NCBI RefSeq assembly: GCF_023516575.1
Contig: NZ_JAMGBE010000001.1
Coordinates: 1-64,000, forward strand
DNA: 64,000 nucleotides
Direction: 5' to 3'
DNA from: Sphingomonas hankyongi
GTDB lineage: Bacteria; Pseudomonadota; Alphaproteobacteria; Sphingomonadales; Sphingomonadaceae
Shown: one piece after another, positions 1-7,832 of the stretch
Numbering within the stretch: the stretch's first letter is position 1
Layout of the letters: every line of letters starts with the position of its first letter
Notes under the pieces: generated by a model
Seen by the model: only the letters and a program-made list of their open reading frames with translations
What the model was told of the DNA's origin: nothing
The model's database searches: none
Position numbers and translations under genes: made by a program

Positions 1-1978
1 GGTCACGCTCATCCTCAGGCGTCGTGGGATCGTCTACCGTCACTGGCGTGCCGAGGCCGTTGTCCTCAACAACAATACCCGTAGCGGTCGCCGCGCCACC
101 GTTCTCGGCGATAGCATCGACGCTGAGCGTGCCGATGTTGGTGACAGCAACCGTGTTGACGCCAGAAGTCAGGCGAATGCCGGTTGCGTTGGCCGAGCTT
201 TGCGCGACCGTGGTGGTCCCGCCGCCCGGAGTAGAAGTGGTGAACGTGCCGCCTGAAGCGTGGGCGACGACGTTCATCGTTCCACTGTTTGTGATGGTAC
301 CCGTCAGAACCGCCGGTGCTACGGCAGCTGCCGCCACCGAGCTGACCGGAATCACTACCAGCCCCTCGGCAACGACGCTGAGGCCAATGGCATTCGCCAC
401 AGCAGTTTCAGGCGCAATCGCATTCGCCGCGACGCTGAACGACCCGCTGTTGGTGTCAGCGATCGTCAACCCCTCGCGGCTCTGAATCAGGCCGGTCGCG
501 TTAGCGTGCGCGGAACCGGCATCGCCCGACGCCGACGCACTCGCCACGACACTGTAGTCGCCGCTGTTCGAGAAAGTCGCCGAAGTCGCCGATTGGAACG
601 CGCCCACCGCGGCGGCATTGGCCACTACATCGGTCCCGACCGCAATGGCCGTGGCAGAAACGTTTATCGTGTCCGTATTGACCAGGGATGCTGCGGCCGT
701 CGTATCGCCATAGACGAACTGGCCGATGCCATTCGCGACAGCATTCGCAGAACCGGAGGTCGTTCCGTTCGCGGTTGCTGTGGCCGTGATGTCGATCGAG
801 CCCTCGTTCGACAACGTTGCGGTGGCGACGTCACCCCCGAAGAAATTGACGACCTGGCCGACACCAACGCCGGTGCCACCCGAAGCGGTGGTCGCTCCGA
901 CGGTGGCATTAGCCGTTGCGATATCGCCAGTCGCGACTGCGTTCGCAGCAACCGCCATCGTCCCGTAGTTGGAAACGACCGCGTTGCCGGAGGTCGCAAG
1001 GATGGTGTTGGCGATGCCGTTGACAATCGCGGCATTCGCAACTGCAGTCGTAGTCCCGACCGCAAGCGCAGCGGCATTCACGGCCATATCGCCATGGTTG
1101 ACGATCAAAGCAGTCGCAGTGTCAGCGGTGTATGCAACATTGACGATCCCACCAAAGACGTCGGCGCTGGCGGCTGCGGCGCCGGAAGCAGCGACCGCGG
1201 CGGCGGTAGCGGTAACGTCCATGATCCCATCGTTCTCGATGGAGGCGTTGATCGTCACCCCGTTAGCGCCGTTCTGGAAAACGCCGAAATCGATATCAGC
1301 GTGCGCAGTGGCGGCCGTGCCCCCGTTCGCGTTGGCGCTGGCAAGGACCGTGAGAATACCGTCGGCGCCATTATCAATCGCAATAGAGATCGCATCAGCG
1401 CCTGCGCCAGAGCCTCCCCAGCCGAGCTGGTAGATGCCGTAGCCGAAGCCGACACTGCCATCGAACGTAGCGTTCGCCACGGCCAAGCCCGTGCCCGTTG
1501 CATTAGCAACCGCGCCAACACCCAGCGCCCCGTCATTGTCGAGGGTCAGCGCGACGGTACCGCCGCCCGTCCCCATCTGGTTGACGCCGTCGTTGAATAT
1601 CTGCGCGGTCGCGGTCGCGTCTCCGGCTGCATCAACGGCAGTGGCTGTCGCGCCGACATGGGCGGCCCCCGTGTTCGTGATCAAAAGCGTAACGTCGCCG
1701 GCCGGATCAGCACCGGTTGCGAGTGCATTCTGGCGAATTTCACCGGTAGCGACGCTGTTGACGACGGCCACGGCGGGATCATTGACGTCGTGCACGCCGG
1801 TGTCACCGATGTCGGAGATGTCCAGTGTGTCGGTCACATTCGCGCCGGTGTCAGCGGGCGGCGTGGGCGAATAAACGCCGGGCGTCACGGTGGTTGCAGC
1901 AAGCGCCGGCATGGCCATGCCAAACGCGGAAATGGACGCTCCCGTAAAAAGCGCGATGCGCCGCTTAGTGATATTCAT
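1..1978 (-). CDS. Secreted repeat-rich (beta-solenoid-like) surface protein, 3' end outside the window
   Basis: An open reading frame of about 659 codons starts at an ATG at 1978 and runs leftward off the window without a stop. Residues 1-28 look like a signal peptide (MNITKRR, a hydrophobic stretch, then MPALAA). The rest is almost only Ala, Val, Thr, Asn, Gly, Asp and Ser, with no Cys seen and almost no Lys. About twelve degenerate repeats of 40-50 residues each contain an N-x-G turn (such as ITNTG, LDNDG, IENDG, LSNEG, ITNSG), then alternating small and aliphatic residues, often ending in G-x-x-Q. This pattern suggests a right-handed beta-solenoid, as in autotransporter passengers or large adhesins. 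A Shine-Dalgarno AAAGGGGAAG at 1997-1988 lies 9 nt before the ATG. The C-terminus is missing, so a beta-barrel or secretion domain cannot be confirmed. Function is inferred from composition only. Confidence 0.75.
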   Translation of the reverse strand, partial: MNITKRRIALFTGASISAFGMAMPALAATTVTPGVYSPTPPADTGANVTDTLDISDIGDTGVHDVNDPAVAVVNSVATGEIRQNALATGADPAGDVTLLITNTGAAHVGATATAVDAAGDATATAQIFNDGVNQMGTGGGTVALTLDNDGALGVGAVANATGTGLAVANATFDGSVGFGYGIYQLGWGGSGAGADAISIAIDNGADGILTVLASANANGGTAATAHADIDFGVFQNGANGVTINASIENDGIMDVTATAAAVAASGAAAASADVFGGIVNVAYTADTATALIVNHGDMAVNAAALAVGTTTAVANAAIVNGIANTILATSGNAVVSNYGTMAVAANAVATGDIATANATVGATTASGGTGVGVGQVVNFFGGDVATATLSNEGSIDITATATANGTTSGSANAVANGIGQFVYGDTTAAASLVNTDTINVSATAIAVGTDVVANAAAVGAFQSATSATFSNSGDYSVVASASASGDAGSAHANATGLIQSREGLTIADTNSGSFSVAANAIAPETAVANAIGLSVVAEGLVVIPVSSVAAAAVAPAVLTGTITNSGTMNVVAHASGGTFTTSTPGGGTTTVAQSSANATGIRLTSGVNTVAVTNIGTLSVDAIAENGGAATATGIVVEDNGLGTPVTVDDPTTPEDERD

Positions 1979-1987
1979 AAAGTTAGA

Positions 1988-2013
1988 CTTCCCCTTTCGC
2001 CGCGAATGCGGCG
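1988..2013 (-). promoter_or_regulatory. Shine-Dalgarno with adjacent stem-loop in the leader of the repeat protein gene
   Basis: Reading the minus strand, CGCCGC / GCGGCG arms (1998-2003 and 2008-2013) form a 6-bp GC stem around a 4-nt loop. It ends directly before the strong Shine-Dalgarno AAAGGGGAAG (1997-1988). The hairpin could influence ribosome access. This is inferred from position only. Confidence 0.45.
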
Positions 2014-2088
2014 TTTAAATTCGAGTTGAGATGGGCTCCCCCTGGGCCGTCGCCCTGAAAGCGTGCGGACAACGTCACAACCCCGTAA

Positions 2089-2107
2089 CAACGAAACGTT
2101 TCCGTTG
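2089..2107. repeat. Imperfect palindrome upstream of the repeat protein gene
   Basis: CAACG, AAACGTTT, C, CGTTG: an 8-bp palindromic core flanked by inverted CAACG/CGTTG arms with one extra base. It lies about 110 bp upstream of the start at 1978. It could be an operator; no known regulator motif was recognised. Confidence 0.35.
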
Positions 2108-2149
2108 GTCGTCGCTTCCGCGCAAGCGTGTGCTTTTTCGGCTACATTT

Positions 2150-2169
2150 TATGTCGGATAGCCGACATA
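2150..2169. repeat. Perfect 8-bp inverted repeat (operator-like)
   Basis: TATGTCGG and CCGACATA are separated by ATAG, giving an exact 20-bp dyad. It sits in an AT-rich stretch between the 3' end of the terminase gene and the repeat-protein gene. It could be a transcription-factor site for the gene starting at 1978 or a recombination site. No second copy was noticed in the window. Confidence 0.4.
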
Positions 2170-2295
2170 TTGGCCGATGATTTTGGTTATTATTGATTTA
2201 GTCAGAAGCTGTGTACGCTTTTTAATTGCGCTGATGGCGACCCGACAAAAGTCTCGGTTTTCGGGACTTCGGAGGCGAGGATTCAGCTTTGAGCT

Positions 2296-3771
2296 TCACG
2301 GGCGTCGGTCATTCCCGCTGTATTGTGGAAGTCCCTTCGGCCGCTTGGTGCCGGCAGGACGCTGGCGGGCGTAGCCCTCGGGCAGGAACTCACTCGCAAA
2401 CCGCTGCTGGATCCAATCAAGGGCCTGGGACGTGCTATCCACCTGGTCGTCATTTGCCCGGTTGGGGAAGCCAAGCAGCTCATCGAGATAATCGGAGAGC
2501 CACGTTGCTTCTCGCGGAAGAACGACGCGCCCGGTTTCGAACATGACGCTCCTGGCCTGCATCCGTGCAAGCTTCTCGATCCTCGGCCTGACTATCACAG
2601 GCTTGCATTGAGTGGAGGTGCGTCGGAGATCCTGCGCGATCCCGCGGCCGAGGTCCGCATCCTCGATCAGTGTCATGTCGGCGCGGCAGTCGACATGCAT
2701 CTTCTCAATCAGAGCGCGCAGGTCGGGCACCTCGAGACGCACGCGCTCGACGTGCAGCAGGTGAACTTCGCCAGCGCTAAGTCCCCAGACAGTCCCCGCC
2801 GACCAGTCCGCATTCTCCGACAGGGTCGAGGCCGTGTCCCAACTAATAAGCTTGAAATCGAACTCCTCGGGCGGTGCTTCACTAAAGCGCAGCCAGCCGC
2901 GCTTGATGATAATCCCGTCGTCCGGGACCGGCTGCTGCTGGTACTGAGCTTCGAAAGCGGTCCGGCCCATCTTACGTCGCAGCAGCTCGAGCTCTCGCTC
3001 GCCTGTCCTGGTCGGCTGGATCAGGTGACCTGGCTGGCGAACATGCGCCGGTCCGTATCCAAGGTCCCAGCACTCGCGGGTCGTGGCCACTGCAGGGATC
3101 CGAACCTGATCCCACTCCTCCTGCGCGAGCATGTGACCAGCCAGATCGTCGGCATGGAGGCGCTGCATGACGCAGATAATCGCGCTTTTCTTAGGGTGAT
3201 TGAGGCGCGTTGAGATTGTGTGGTCGTAAGCGTTTTTCACGCGGTCGCGGGCGACCTTGGAATAGATCTCCTGTCCTTTGTTGGGGTCATCGAGAATGAT
3301 GATGTCCGCCCCGCGGCCCAACACGCTCCCGTCGATTGAGGCAGCGAGACGATAACCTCCAACCGAGTTCTCCCACTCCATCAGGGAGGTGGGCACTCGT
3401 GGACGCAGGTTCGGAAACACACGGCGGATCCATTCGCAGGCCATCAGGCGCTGGAACAGCTTCGCCTGCGCCTTCGCAACGTCCCGGCTGTACGTGAGGC
3501 ACATAATCTGTCGCCCAGGATGATGTCCCAGCACCCACGCAACAAACGCAATACCGACCAGGATGCTCTTCATGGTCCGCGGCGGCATGTTGAGCATCAA
3601 CCTTTTGGTTTTCCCGGACCGCACCTCCTCGAGCTTCTTGGCAATCAGGTGGATATGCCAGTTCTCCTCGTAGGGGTTGCCGGGCTCGAGGGTCTCCATG
3701 ACGCGCGCGACGAACACCGGAAAGTCGACACTCGCCATGGCGTCATAAAGGTTGGAAGGGAGCTGGTTCAC
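2296..3771 (-). CDS. Phage terminase large subunit (packaging ATPase/nuclease)
   Basis: This 491-residue protein has the two-domain layout of a terminase large subunit. The N-terminal ATPase has a Walker A-like PPRTMKS at residues 63-69, a variant of the PPRxxKS loop of this terminase group, and a Walker B IIILDD at 157-162. The C-terminal RNase H-fold nuclease has plausible metal ligands Asp312 (ISWDTAS), Glu370/Asp371 (LIEDAD) and Asp441/442/445 (DDQVD). In phages such a protein pumps and cuts genome concatemers at a portal. The gene appears intact and overlaps the upstream DUF5681 gene by 4 nt. No small terminase, portal, capsid, tail or integrase gene is present nearby, so it is a remnant, satellite part or repurposed module. 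Confidence 0.9.
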   Translation of the reverse strand: MNQLPSNLYDAMASVDFPVFVARVMETLEPGNPYEENWHIHLIAKKLEEVRSGKTKRLMLNMPPRTMKSILVGIAFVAWVLGHHPGRQIMCLTYSRDVAKAQAKLFQRLMACEWIRRVFPNLRPRVPTSLMEWENSVGGYRLAASIDGSVLGRGADIIILDDPNKGQEIYSKVARDRVKNAYDHTISTRLNHPKKSAIICVMQRLHADDLAGHMLAQEEWDQVRIPAVATTRECWDLGYGPAHVRQPGHLIQPTRTGERELELLRRKMGRTAFEAQYQQQPVPDDGIIIKRGWLRFSEAPPEEFDFKLISWDTASTLSENADWSAGTVWGLSAGEVHLLHVERVRLEVPDLRALIEKMHVDCRADMTLIEDADLGRGIAQDLRRTSTQCKPVIVRPRIEKLARMQARSVMFETGRVVLPREATWLSDYLDELLGFPNRANDDQVDSTSQALDWIQQRFASEFLPEGYARQRPAGTKRPKGLPQYSGNDRRP

Positions 3772-4157
3772 GACGCGCCTCCCTCACCATCAGATCCACC
3801 ACCATGGCGCCTCAGGAAGCTCGCGAGGACAGCTGGGTCGATCACGACCATCTTGTCTTCGTCGGAAGAGGCCGAAACGAGAGCGATCACGCGATCGATC
3901 GCTCTCAAATTCCCATTGGCCGCGTCATTGACGAGCTTTTTGACGATCAACTGTCGCTTCATGAGGTTGACCGTCTTGCCGTTCTCGGTGCCACTGACGA
4001 TCTCGTCGAGTTCCTTCTCGACCAGCTTGACGAAGTCCCGCTCCTTTTTCGGACGGCCCCCAGGGTTCCCCGACTGCCCCTTGCGAAACTGTGTGCTGCG
4101 CGGCGGATTGCCCGGACCGACCTTCTCCGCGGGCTCGTTTCTAAGCCGCGCCATCAC
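3768..4157 (-). CDS. DUF5681 domain-containing protein
   Basis: A 129-residue basic protein whose residues about 15-40 contain TQFRKGQSGNPGGRPK, the signature of DUF5681. That family is commonly encoded beside phage terminase and ParB/methyltransferase genes; its biochemical role is not established. The RKGQSGNPGGRPK stretch resembles an AT-hook-like basic DNA-binding segment, and the remainder looks helical. By position it might play a small-terminase or DNA-recognition part, but this is inference. It overlaps the genes on both sides by 4 nt, so the three genes are probably translationally coupled. Confidence 0.8.
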   Translation of the reverse strand: MMARLRNEPAEKVGPGNPPRSTQFRKGQSGNPGGRPKKERDFVKLVEKELDEIVSGTENGKTVNLMKRQLIVKKLVNDAANGNLRAIDRVIALVSASSDEDKMVVIDPAVLASFLRRHGGGSDGEGGAS

Positions 4158-5611
4158 TCGGCCTCCTCGTCGAAGTCATCTTCGGCGACGGCTTCGGGGA
4201 TTTGCGCGGCATTGGCGCGATCCTCGAGCTCCTTGAACGTCTCTCCGGTTTCGACGAGCACGGCGTCCTTGCCCGTGAGCTTCTCCCACCGGCGGATCGT
4301 CACATCACAGTAAAGCGGATCGATCTCGATCAAGCGCGCCTTACGGCGCGTTCGCTCCGCCGCGATAAGCGTCGTTCCGGAGCCGCCAAACGGATCCAGG
4401 ATGATCCCGCCATGCTTGGAACAATCGCGGATCGCATCCGCGACCATCGACCAGGGCTTGACGGTAGCGTGCGATGCAAGTTCGTCGCTGCGCTCACCGT
4501 GGAAACCCGCGTTCCCGCGGTAGTCCCAAACGTTCGAGCGATATCGACCTGTCTCCCCGAGACCGAAATTATTGACGTGCGGAGCACTGCCGTTCTTCCA
4601 CACGAAGACGAGTTCGTGCTGAGAACGGTAAAAGCTGCCCATTCCCGCCGAGTGCTTCTTCCACACGACGAGGTTCTTGAGTTCGGTGTAAGCCGCGTGA
4701 CCCGCGTCGAGCATCTCGCGCATGTGGCGCCAGTCCATGCACTGATAGTGTATCGAACCGTCGATGCTGAACTTCGCCAGCAACTCGAAAGACGAACAGA
4801 GGAAACTGGTAAACTCCGTCGGCGCCATCTCTCCCGACGCCATGGCGAAATTGCCATGCTGGTGCTTGCCGTTGCCAGAGATGGCTTTCGCCGGGAGGTT
4901 ATAGGGGGCATCGCTGAAGATCATCTGCGCGCGTTCCGCGCCAAGCAGCTGTTCGAAACTCTGCTCCTCGCGACAACTCGCGCAGATCAGACGGTGATCG
5001 CCGAGCGCCCAAAGAGCACCCGAAGCCGAGACAGGGACCGACCAAACATCAGGGACGTCATCCTCCGGTTCCTGCCCAGCTTCCGACTTCGTGACGGGCA
5101 AACAATCCAACTCGGCGGTGGAGAAACCGGTATCCTCGATGTTGAAGCTAATATCGAAGCTGAGGTCGATGAGTTCATCGAACTCCGCGCGAAGCTCACC
5201 GAGGTCCCACTCACCATCCTCGGACAGCTTGTTGTCCAGGATGGTGAACAAGCGAAGCTGTTCATCGCTAAGGTGGGACAGCTCGATAACGGGAACGAGT
5301 TCAAGCTTGAGTTTCTTGGCGGCGGCCCACCGGCGGTCTCCGACAACGATGCGGCCATTCTGGTCAGCGATGATGGGTACGAGAAATCCGAATTGACTGA
5401 TAGCGCGCTCCATCCGCTCAACCGCCAATTTGGAATATTTGCGCAGCGATCGACGAGATGCCTTCAGCTCGGCTGGCGAACGATAGACAATGAAAATCCG
5501 AAGATCCTTGAGATCAAAGGTCATCGGAACCGACAATTGCGCAGCTGCGACCGTGCGGAGGCGGGACCGAACACGTATCTTAGAGGCAGCGTGGTTGATC
5601 GAAACGTCCAT
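4154..5611 (-). CDS. ParB-like nuclease domain fused to a DNA (N4/N6) methyltransferase
   Basis: A 485-residue fusion. Residues about 33-130 form a ParB/Srx-type domain, with a GDRRWAAAKKL motif at 91-101. Residues about 205-455 form a beta-class amino-methyltransferase: catalytic motif IV reads SDAPYN at 233-238 and the SAM-binding motif I reads DPFGGSGTT at 406-414, with the target-recognition part between them. The usual catalytic tetrapeptide is D/N/S-P-P-Y/F; here the second residue is Ala (D234-A-P-Y). Such ParB-methyltransferases occur in phages and integrative elements and may modify the element's DNA. It is the first gene of the cassette; the ATG at 5611 has only a weak ribosome-binding site, and Met30 is an alternative start. 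Confidence 0.85.
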   Translation of the reverse strand: MDVSINHAASKIRVRSRLRTVAAAQLSVPMTFDLKDLRIFIVYRSPAELKASRRSLRKYSKLAVERMERAISQFGFLVPIIADQNGRIVVGDRRWAAAKKLKLELVPVIELSHLSDEQLRLFTILDNKLSEDGEWDLGELRAEFDELIDLSFDISFNIEDTGFSTAELDCLPVTKSEAGQEPEDDVPDVWSVPVSASGALWALGDHRLICASCREEQSFEQLLGAERAQMIFSDAPYNLPAKAISGNGKHQHGNFAMASGEMAPTEFTSFLCSSFELLAKFSIDGSIHYQCMDWRHMREMLDAGHAAYTELKNLVVWKKHSAGMGSFYRSQHELVFVWKNGSAPHVNNFGLGETGRYRSNVWDYRGNAGFHGERSDELASHATVKPWSMVADAIRDCSKHGGIILDPFGGSGTTLIAAERTRRKARLIEIDPLYCDVTIRRWEKLTGKDAVLVETGETFKELEDRANAAQIPEAVAEDDFDEEAE

Positions 5612-6041
5612 TGTGGGTCACCAAAGGAACCGAGCAGTTACGGGTCCAGCCGAGGAGCTCGTCCTCGAAAGCCCATTTCTGCTCTCCCTGGTGCAACGGG
5701 TTGCACGACTTGCGGAGTGCTGCTCCGCCCCCTCGGTTACGTTCGGGGCGAATAGTCGGATTGTAGCAGGTTGCCCTCGTCCGGGCAACTAACGCCTTGA
5801 ATTAACCCGTTGAAAACGTTGACGAAAGATTGCAGACTCGCTTGGCTGCTCCCTGTTCGAGCCCTCATCGCGCCGCTGGTCTTTGCGGCACAAAGACGGC
5901 TAAGGCATTGTCCGAACTGGCTTATCTGAACAGCGGATGGTCAACGTGTGGGTCCACGGCTGGCCAGCCTCGCTGTTTTAGCAGGCAGAACAGGGAAGAG
6001 TCGCGAGCCCAAAAGTGGTTCTGGCAGTGACTGGCTTTGAA
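5612..6041. other. 430-bp non-coding region upstream of the phage-type cassette
   Basis: No convincing gene was found. A 14-bp near-repeat (TTGAATTAAC, C/G, CGT) occurs at 5797-5810 and again at 6037-6050, where it spans the stop codon of the neighbouring protease gene. The stretch around 5853-5875 (TGTTCGAGCCC) resembles a tRNA T-arm, but no complete cloverleaf could be built. These may be traces of an integration junction. The promoter for the leftward cassette should lie here but no clear -35/-10 pair was identified. Confidence 0.4.
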
Positions 6042-7022
6042 TTAACGCGTCCGCGCGGCCGCCCAGCGCGTTTCCATTTCGCTTCTCTCCGGCAACATCA
6101 CCCGGAACTTACGGTTCGCGAAGTCTATCGACACCTTCTTGAATGCTCGGATGGCGTTCATGCCGAGCAACAGCGCGGGCCTGTTCTCAAGGTCGAGCTG
6201 CCGAAACGTGTGCGCGTCGGTGAAGATGATCCCGAGATCATTGAGCGTGACCCCACCCAGCTCGAGCTCGCGGACGAAGGTGTAATTGCCGGATATCTTG
6301 CCGCCGGTGACCGACAGGAGTTCGACTTGGTCCTTGGACGCCCGCACGCGCTTACCCTGCAATTGCCGGCGCAGCGCTTCGTTCCCGAGGCTCACGGCAG
6401 AACCGGTATCGATCACCACAACGACGCGCCGGCCGTTCACGCTAGCATTGGTAAACAGCAGACGACCATAGCGACGCTTGCCGACCACCACGATCGTGCC
6501 AGGCTCGCCCCTGAAGTCGGGGGCCGAGGAAGGAACCACCGACATCGTATTCTTGTCGAAGTCGAACATGACCCGCTGCGAGGCGAGGGAATCCACTCCC
6601 AGGATGCCGTCTGCTCCCATGTGGGCCCTATCCAGAAGCGCAGCGTCGATCTCGCGCACTCGCTTCCGATCGAGTTCGAGCAGGGGAATCTTGGCCGTTT
6701 CAACGGAGGTCGCGCCGGATACGCTGTGAAGCATCACTGGCGCCTGCCGCGTGAAGCGAAGGCGATCGGCAACCTGGCGCGAAACGGCGGTGCGGTCCGC
6801 TCCGGTGTCGACAAGGAAGCGGTACGGGCCTGAACCCGCGAGCATGACCGGGACCGTCATCCGCTCGTCGACGTCGTCCTTCATCTGGACGTCGTCGGTC
6901 TGCGTGGTCTGATCAATCGGCTGCGGTCCGCTTACGGGCTGCAGCTGTATTCCGGGAGCCTGCGCTGAAAGCGGGGGCGCCGATCCAATCAAACAAACGG
7001 CCAGTGCCATGAGTCTCCGCAT
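6042..7022 (-). CDS. Secreted tandem retropepsin-like aspartic protease
   Basis: The start at 7022 is chosen because it follows a GGGAGG ribosome-binding site and opens a signal peptide (MRRLMALAVCLIGSAPPLSAQ); a frame extending to 7205 lacks that support. The 326-residue product contains two retropepsin-type motifs: FLVDTGADRT at about residue 85 and VVIDTGSAVS at about 210. Each is followed by a hydrophobic-hydrophobic-G flap-like or second psi-loop segment (ILGVDSL, LLLGMNAI). Retroviral proteases dimerise to pair two aspartates; two copies in one chain would allow an intramolecular active site, as in pepsins, or two separate proteases. It is probably periplasmic. Substrate is unknown. Confidence 0.8.
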   Translation of the reverse strand: MRRLMALAVCLIGSAPPLSAQAPGIQLQPVSGPQPIDQTTQTDDVQMKDDVDERMTVPVMLAGSGPYRFLVDTGADRTAVSRQVADRLRFTRQAPVMLHSVSGATSVETAKIPLLELDRKRVREIDAALLDRAHMGADGILGVDSLASQRVMFDFDKNTMSVVPSSAPDFRGEPGTIVVVGKRRYGRLLFTNASVNGRRVVVVIDTGSAVSLGNEALRRQLQGKRVRASKDQVELLSVTGGKISGNYTFVRELELGGVTLNDLGIIFTDAHTFRQLDLENRPALLLGMNAIRAFKKVSIDFANRKFRVMLPERSEMETRWAAARTR

Positions 7023-7193
7023 CGGGACCTCCCTGCCTGGAACACTACGACCGATAGATAGGCGGCGCAAATTCCAACCGAAGCGAACCGGTCTGAAACG
7101 AACTGGTAAGGGGTCATCGTTACGGCTCATGCGTGGGGCGGCTCGCGTGGCGAGCTGGATTGACGTGCGCAATCGAGGCTTGGAGCTGCAATT

Positions 7194-7832
7194 TTGGACC
7201 AACAACCGGTCGAGACCACGCTTTACTCGTTAGAGAAGTCACCCCCGTCTCCCAAACAGAGACGGGCCGATGAGAGGCACGTGAGCCTCCTTCGCGTCGG
7301 ATCGCTGCTGGTGGAAGGGCGTCGCGAGCTCTGTCTAATCAAGAATATCTCGGTCGGCGGAATGCTGATTCGACCATATTCCCACCTCGCTGAAGGCACT
7401 CGGGTCTCGATCGAACTCCGGCAGGGCGAACCGGTGAGCGGCACCGCCCGCTGGACGCGCGGCGACAACGTCGGCGTCGAATTCGATGAGCCCATCGACG
7501 TGATCGGTCTCATCTCAACCCCAGACAATGGCCCTCGCCCGCGCAAGCCGCGGATCGAGGTCAGCTGCAATGGGTGGCTGCGCGAAGACGGCTATATCCA
7601 CCGCATTGCCGTGGAGAACGTCTCGCAGGGTGGCCTGAAGGTCCTGAGCACCAGCGAACTTCCGGTCGGCGCGGACGTCGTCGTCTCACTCAGCGGCCTC
7701 CCCGCCTCCCCAGGCGTAATTCGCTGGCGGAGCGGCGATACTTACGGCGTGACCTTCAATCGCGCGCTTTCGCTTCCGGAACTTGTTGAGTGGCTGAAAG
7801 ACCAGCAGGAGGGACCGCCGACGGCGGTCTGA
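7194..7832 (+). CDS. Tandem PilZ domain protein (probable c-di-GMP receptor)
   Basis: A 212-residue cytoplasmic protein with two PilZ-like units. The first (about 22-105) has RRADERH, giving the RxxxR motif, and NISVGGM, matching D/N-x-S-x-x-G, so c-di-GMP binding is plausible. The second (about 115-200) has RKPRIEV and NVSQGGL, with the RxxxR part degenerate. Both end in a W-x-x-G(D/N) beta segment (ARWTRGDNVGVEF, IRWRSGDTYGVTF). Family members couple c-di-GMP to motility, pili or exopolysaccharide. It is convergent with a second PilZ gene; the two stops abut at 7832/7833. Partner and output are unknown. Confidence 0.85.
   Translation: MDQQPVETTLYSLEKSPPSPKQRRADERHVSLLRVGSLLVEGRRELCLIKNISVGGMLIRPYSHLAEGTRVSIELRQGEPVSGTARWTRGDNVGVEFDEPIDVIGLISTPDNGPRPRKPRIEVSCNGWLREDGYIHRIAVENVSQGGLKVLSTSELPVGADVVVSLSGLPASPGVIRWRSGDTYGVTFNRALSLPELVEWLKDQQEGPPTAV

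Larger units (their letters stand above)
1979..2295. other. Intergenic region, 317 bp, AT-rich at 2130-2240
   Basis: No coding frame is convincing here. It holds the leader stem-loop, the palindromes at 2089-2107 and 2150-2169, and a one-mismatch hairpin at 2249-2269 (arms AAGTCTCG and CGGGACTT) just past the terminase stop, possibly a weak terminator. The lower G+C of 2130-2240 fits a promoter zone for the leftward repeat-protein gene or a junction of acquired DNA. Confidence 0.5.

Noticed and set aside
260-2029. Long rightward open frame (589 codons) opposite the repeat protein
   Set aside because: It is Arg/Gly/Asp-rich with no motif and mirrors the codon bias of the leftward gene, which has a signal peptide, repeats and a Shine-Dalgarno.
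4202-5755. Rightward open frame of 517 codons
   Set aside because: Antisense to the clear ParB-methyltransferase gene; no recognisable domain.
5845-5880. Possible tRNA 3' end (TGTTCGAGCCC)
   Set aside because: No acceptor stem, D-arm or anticodon arm could be matched to it; perhaps chance or an old attachment-site trace.
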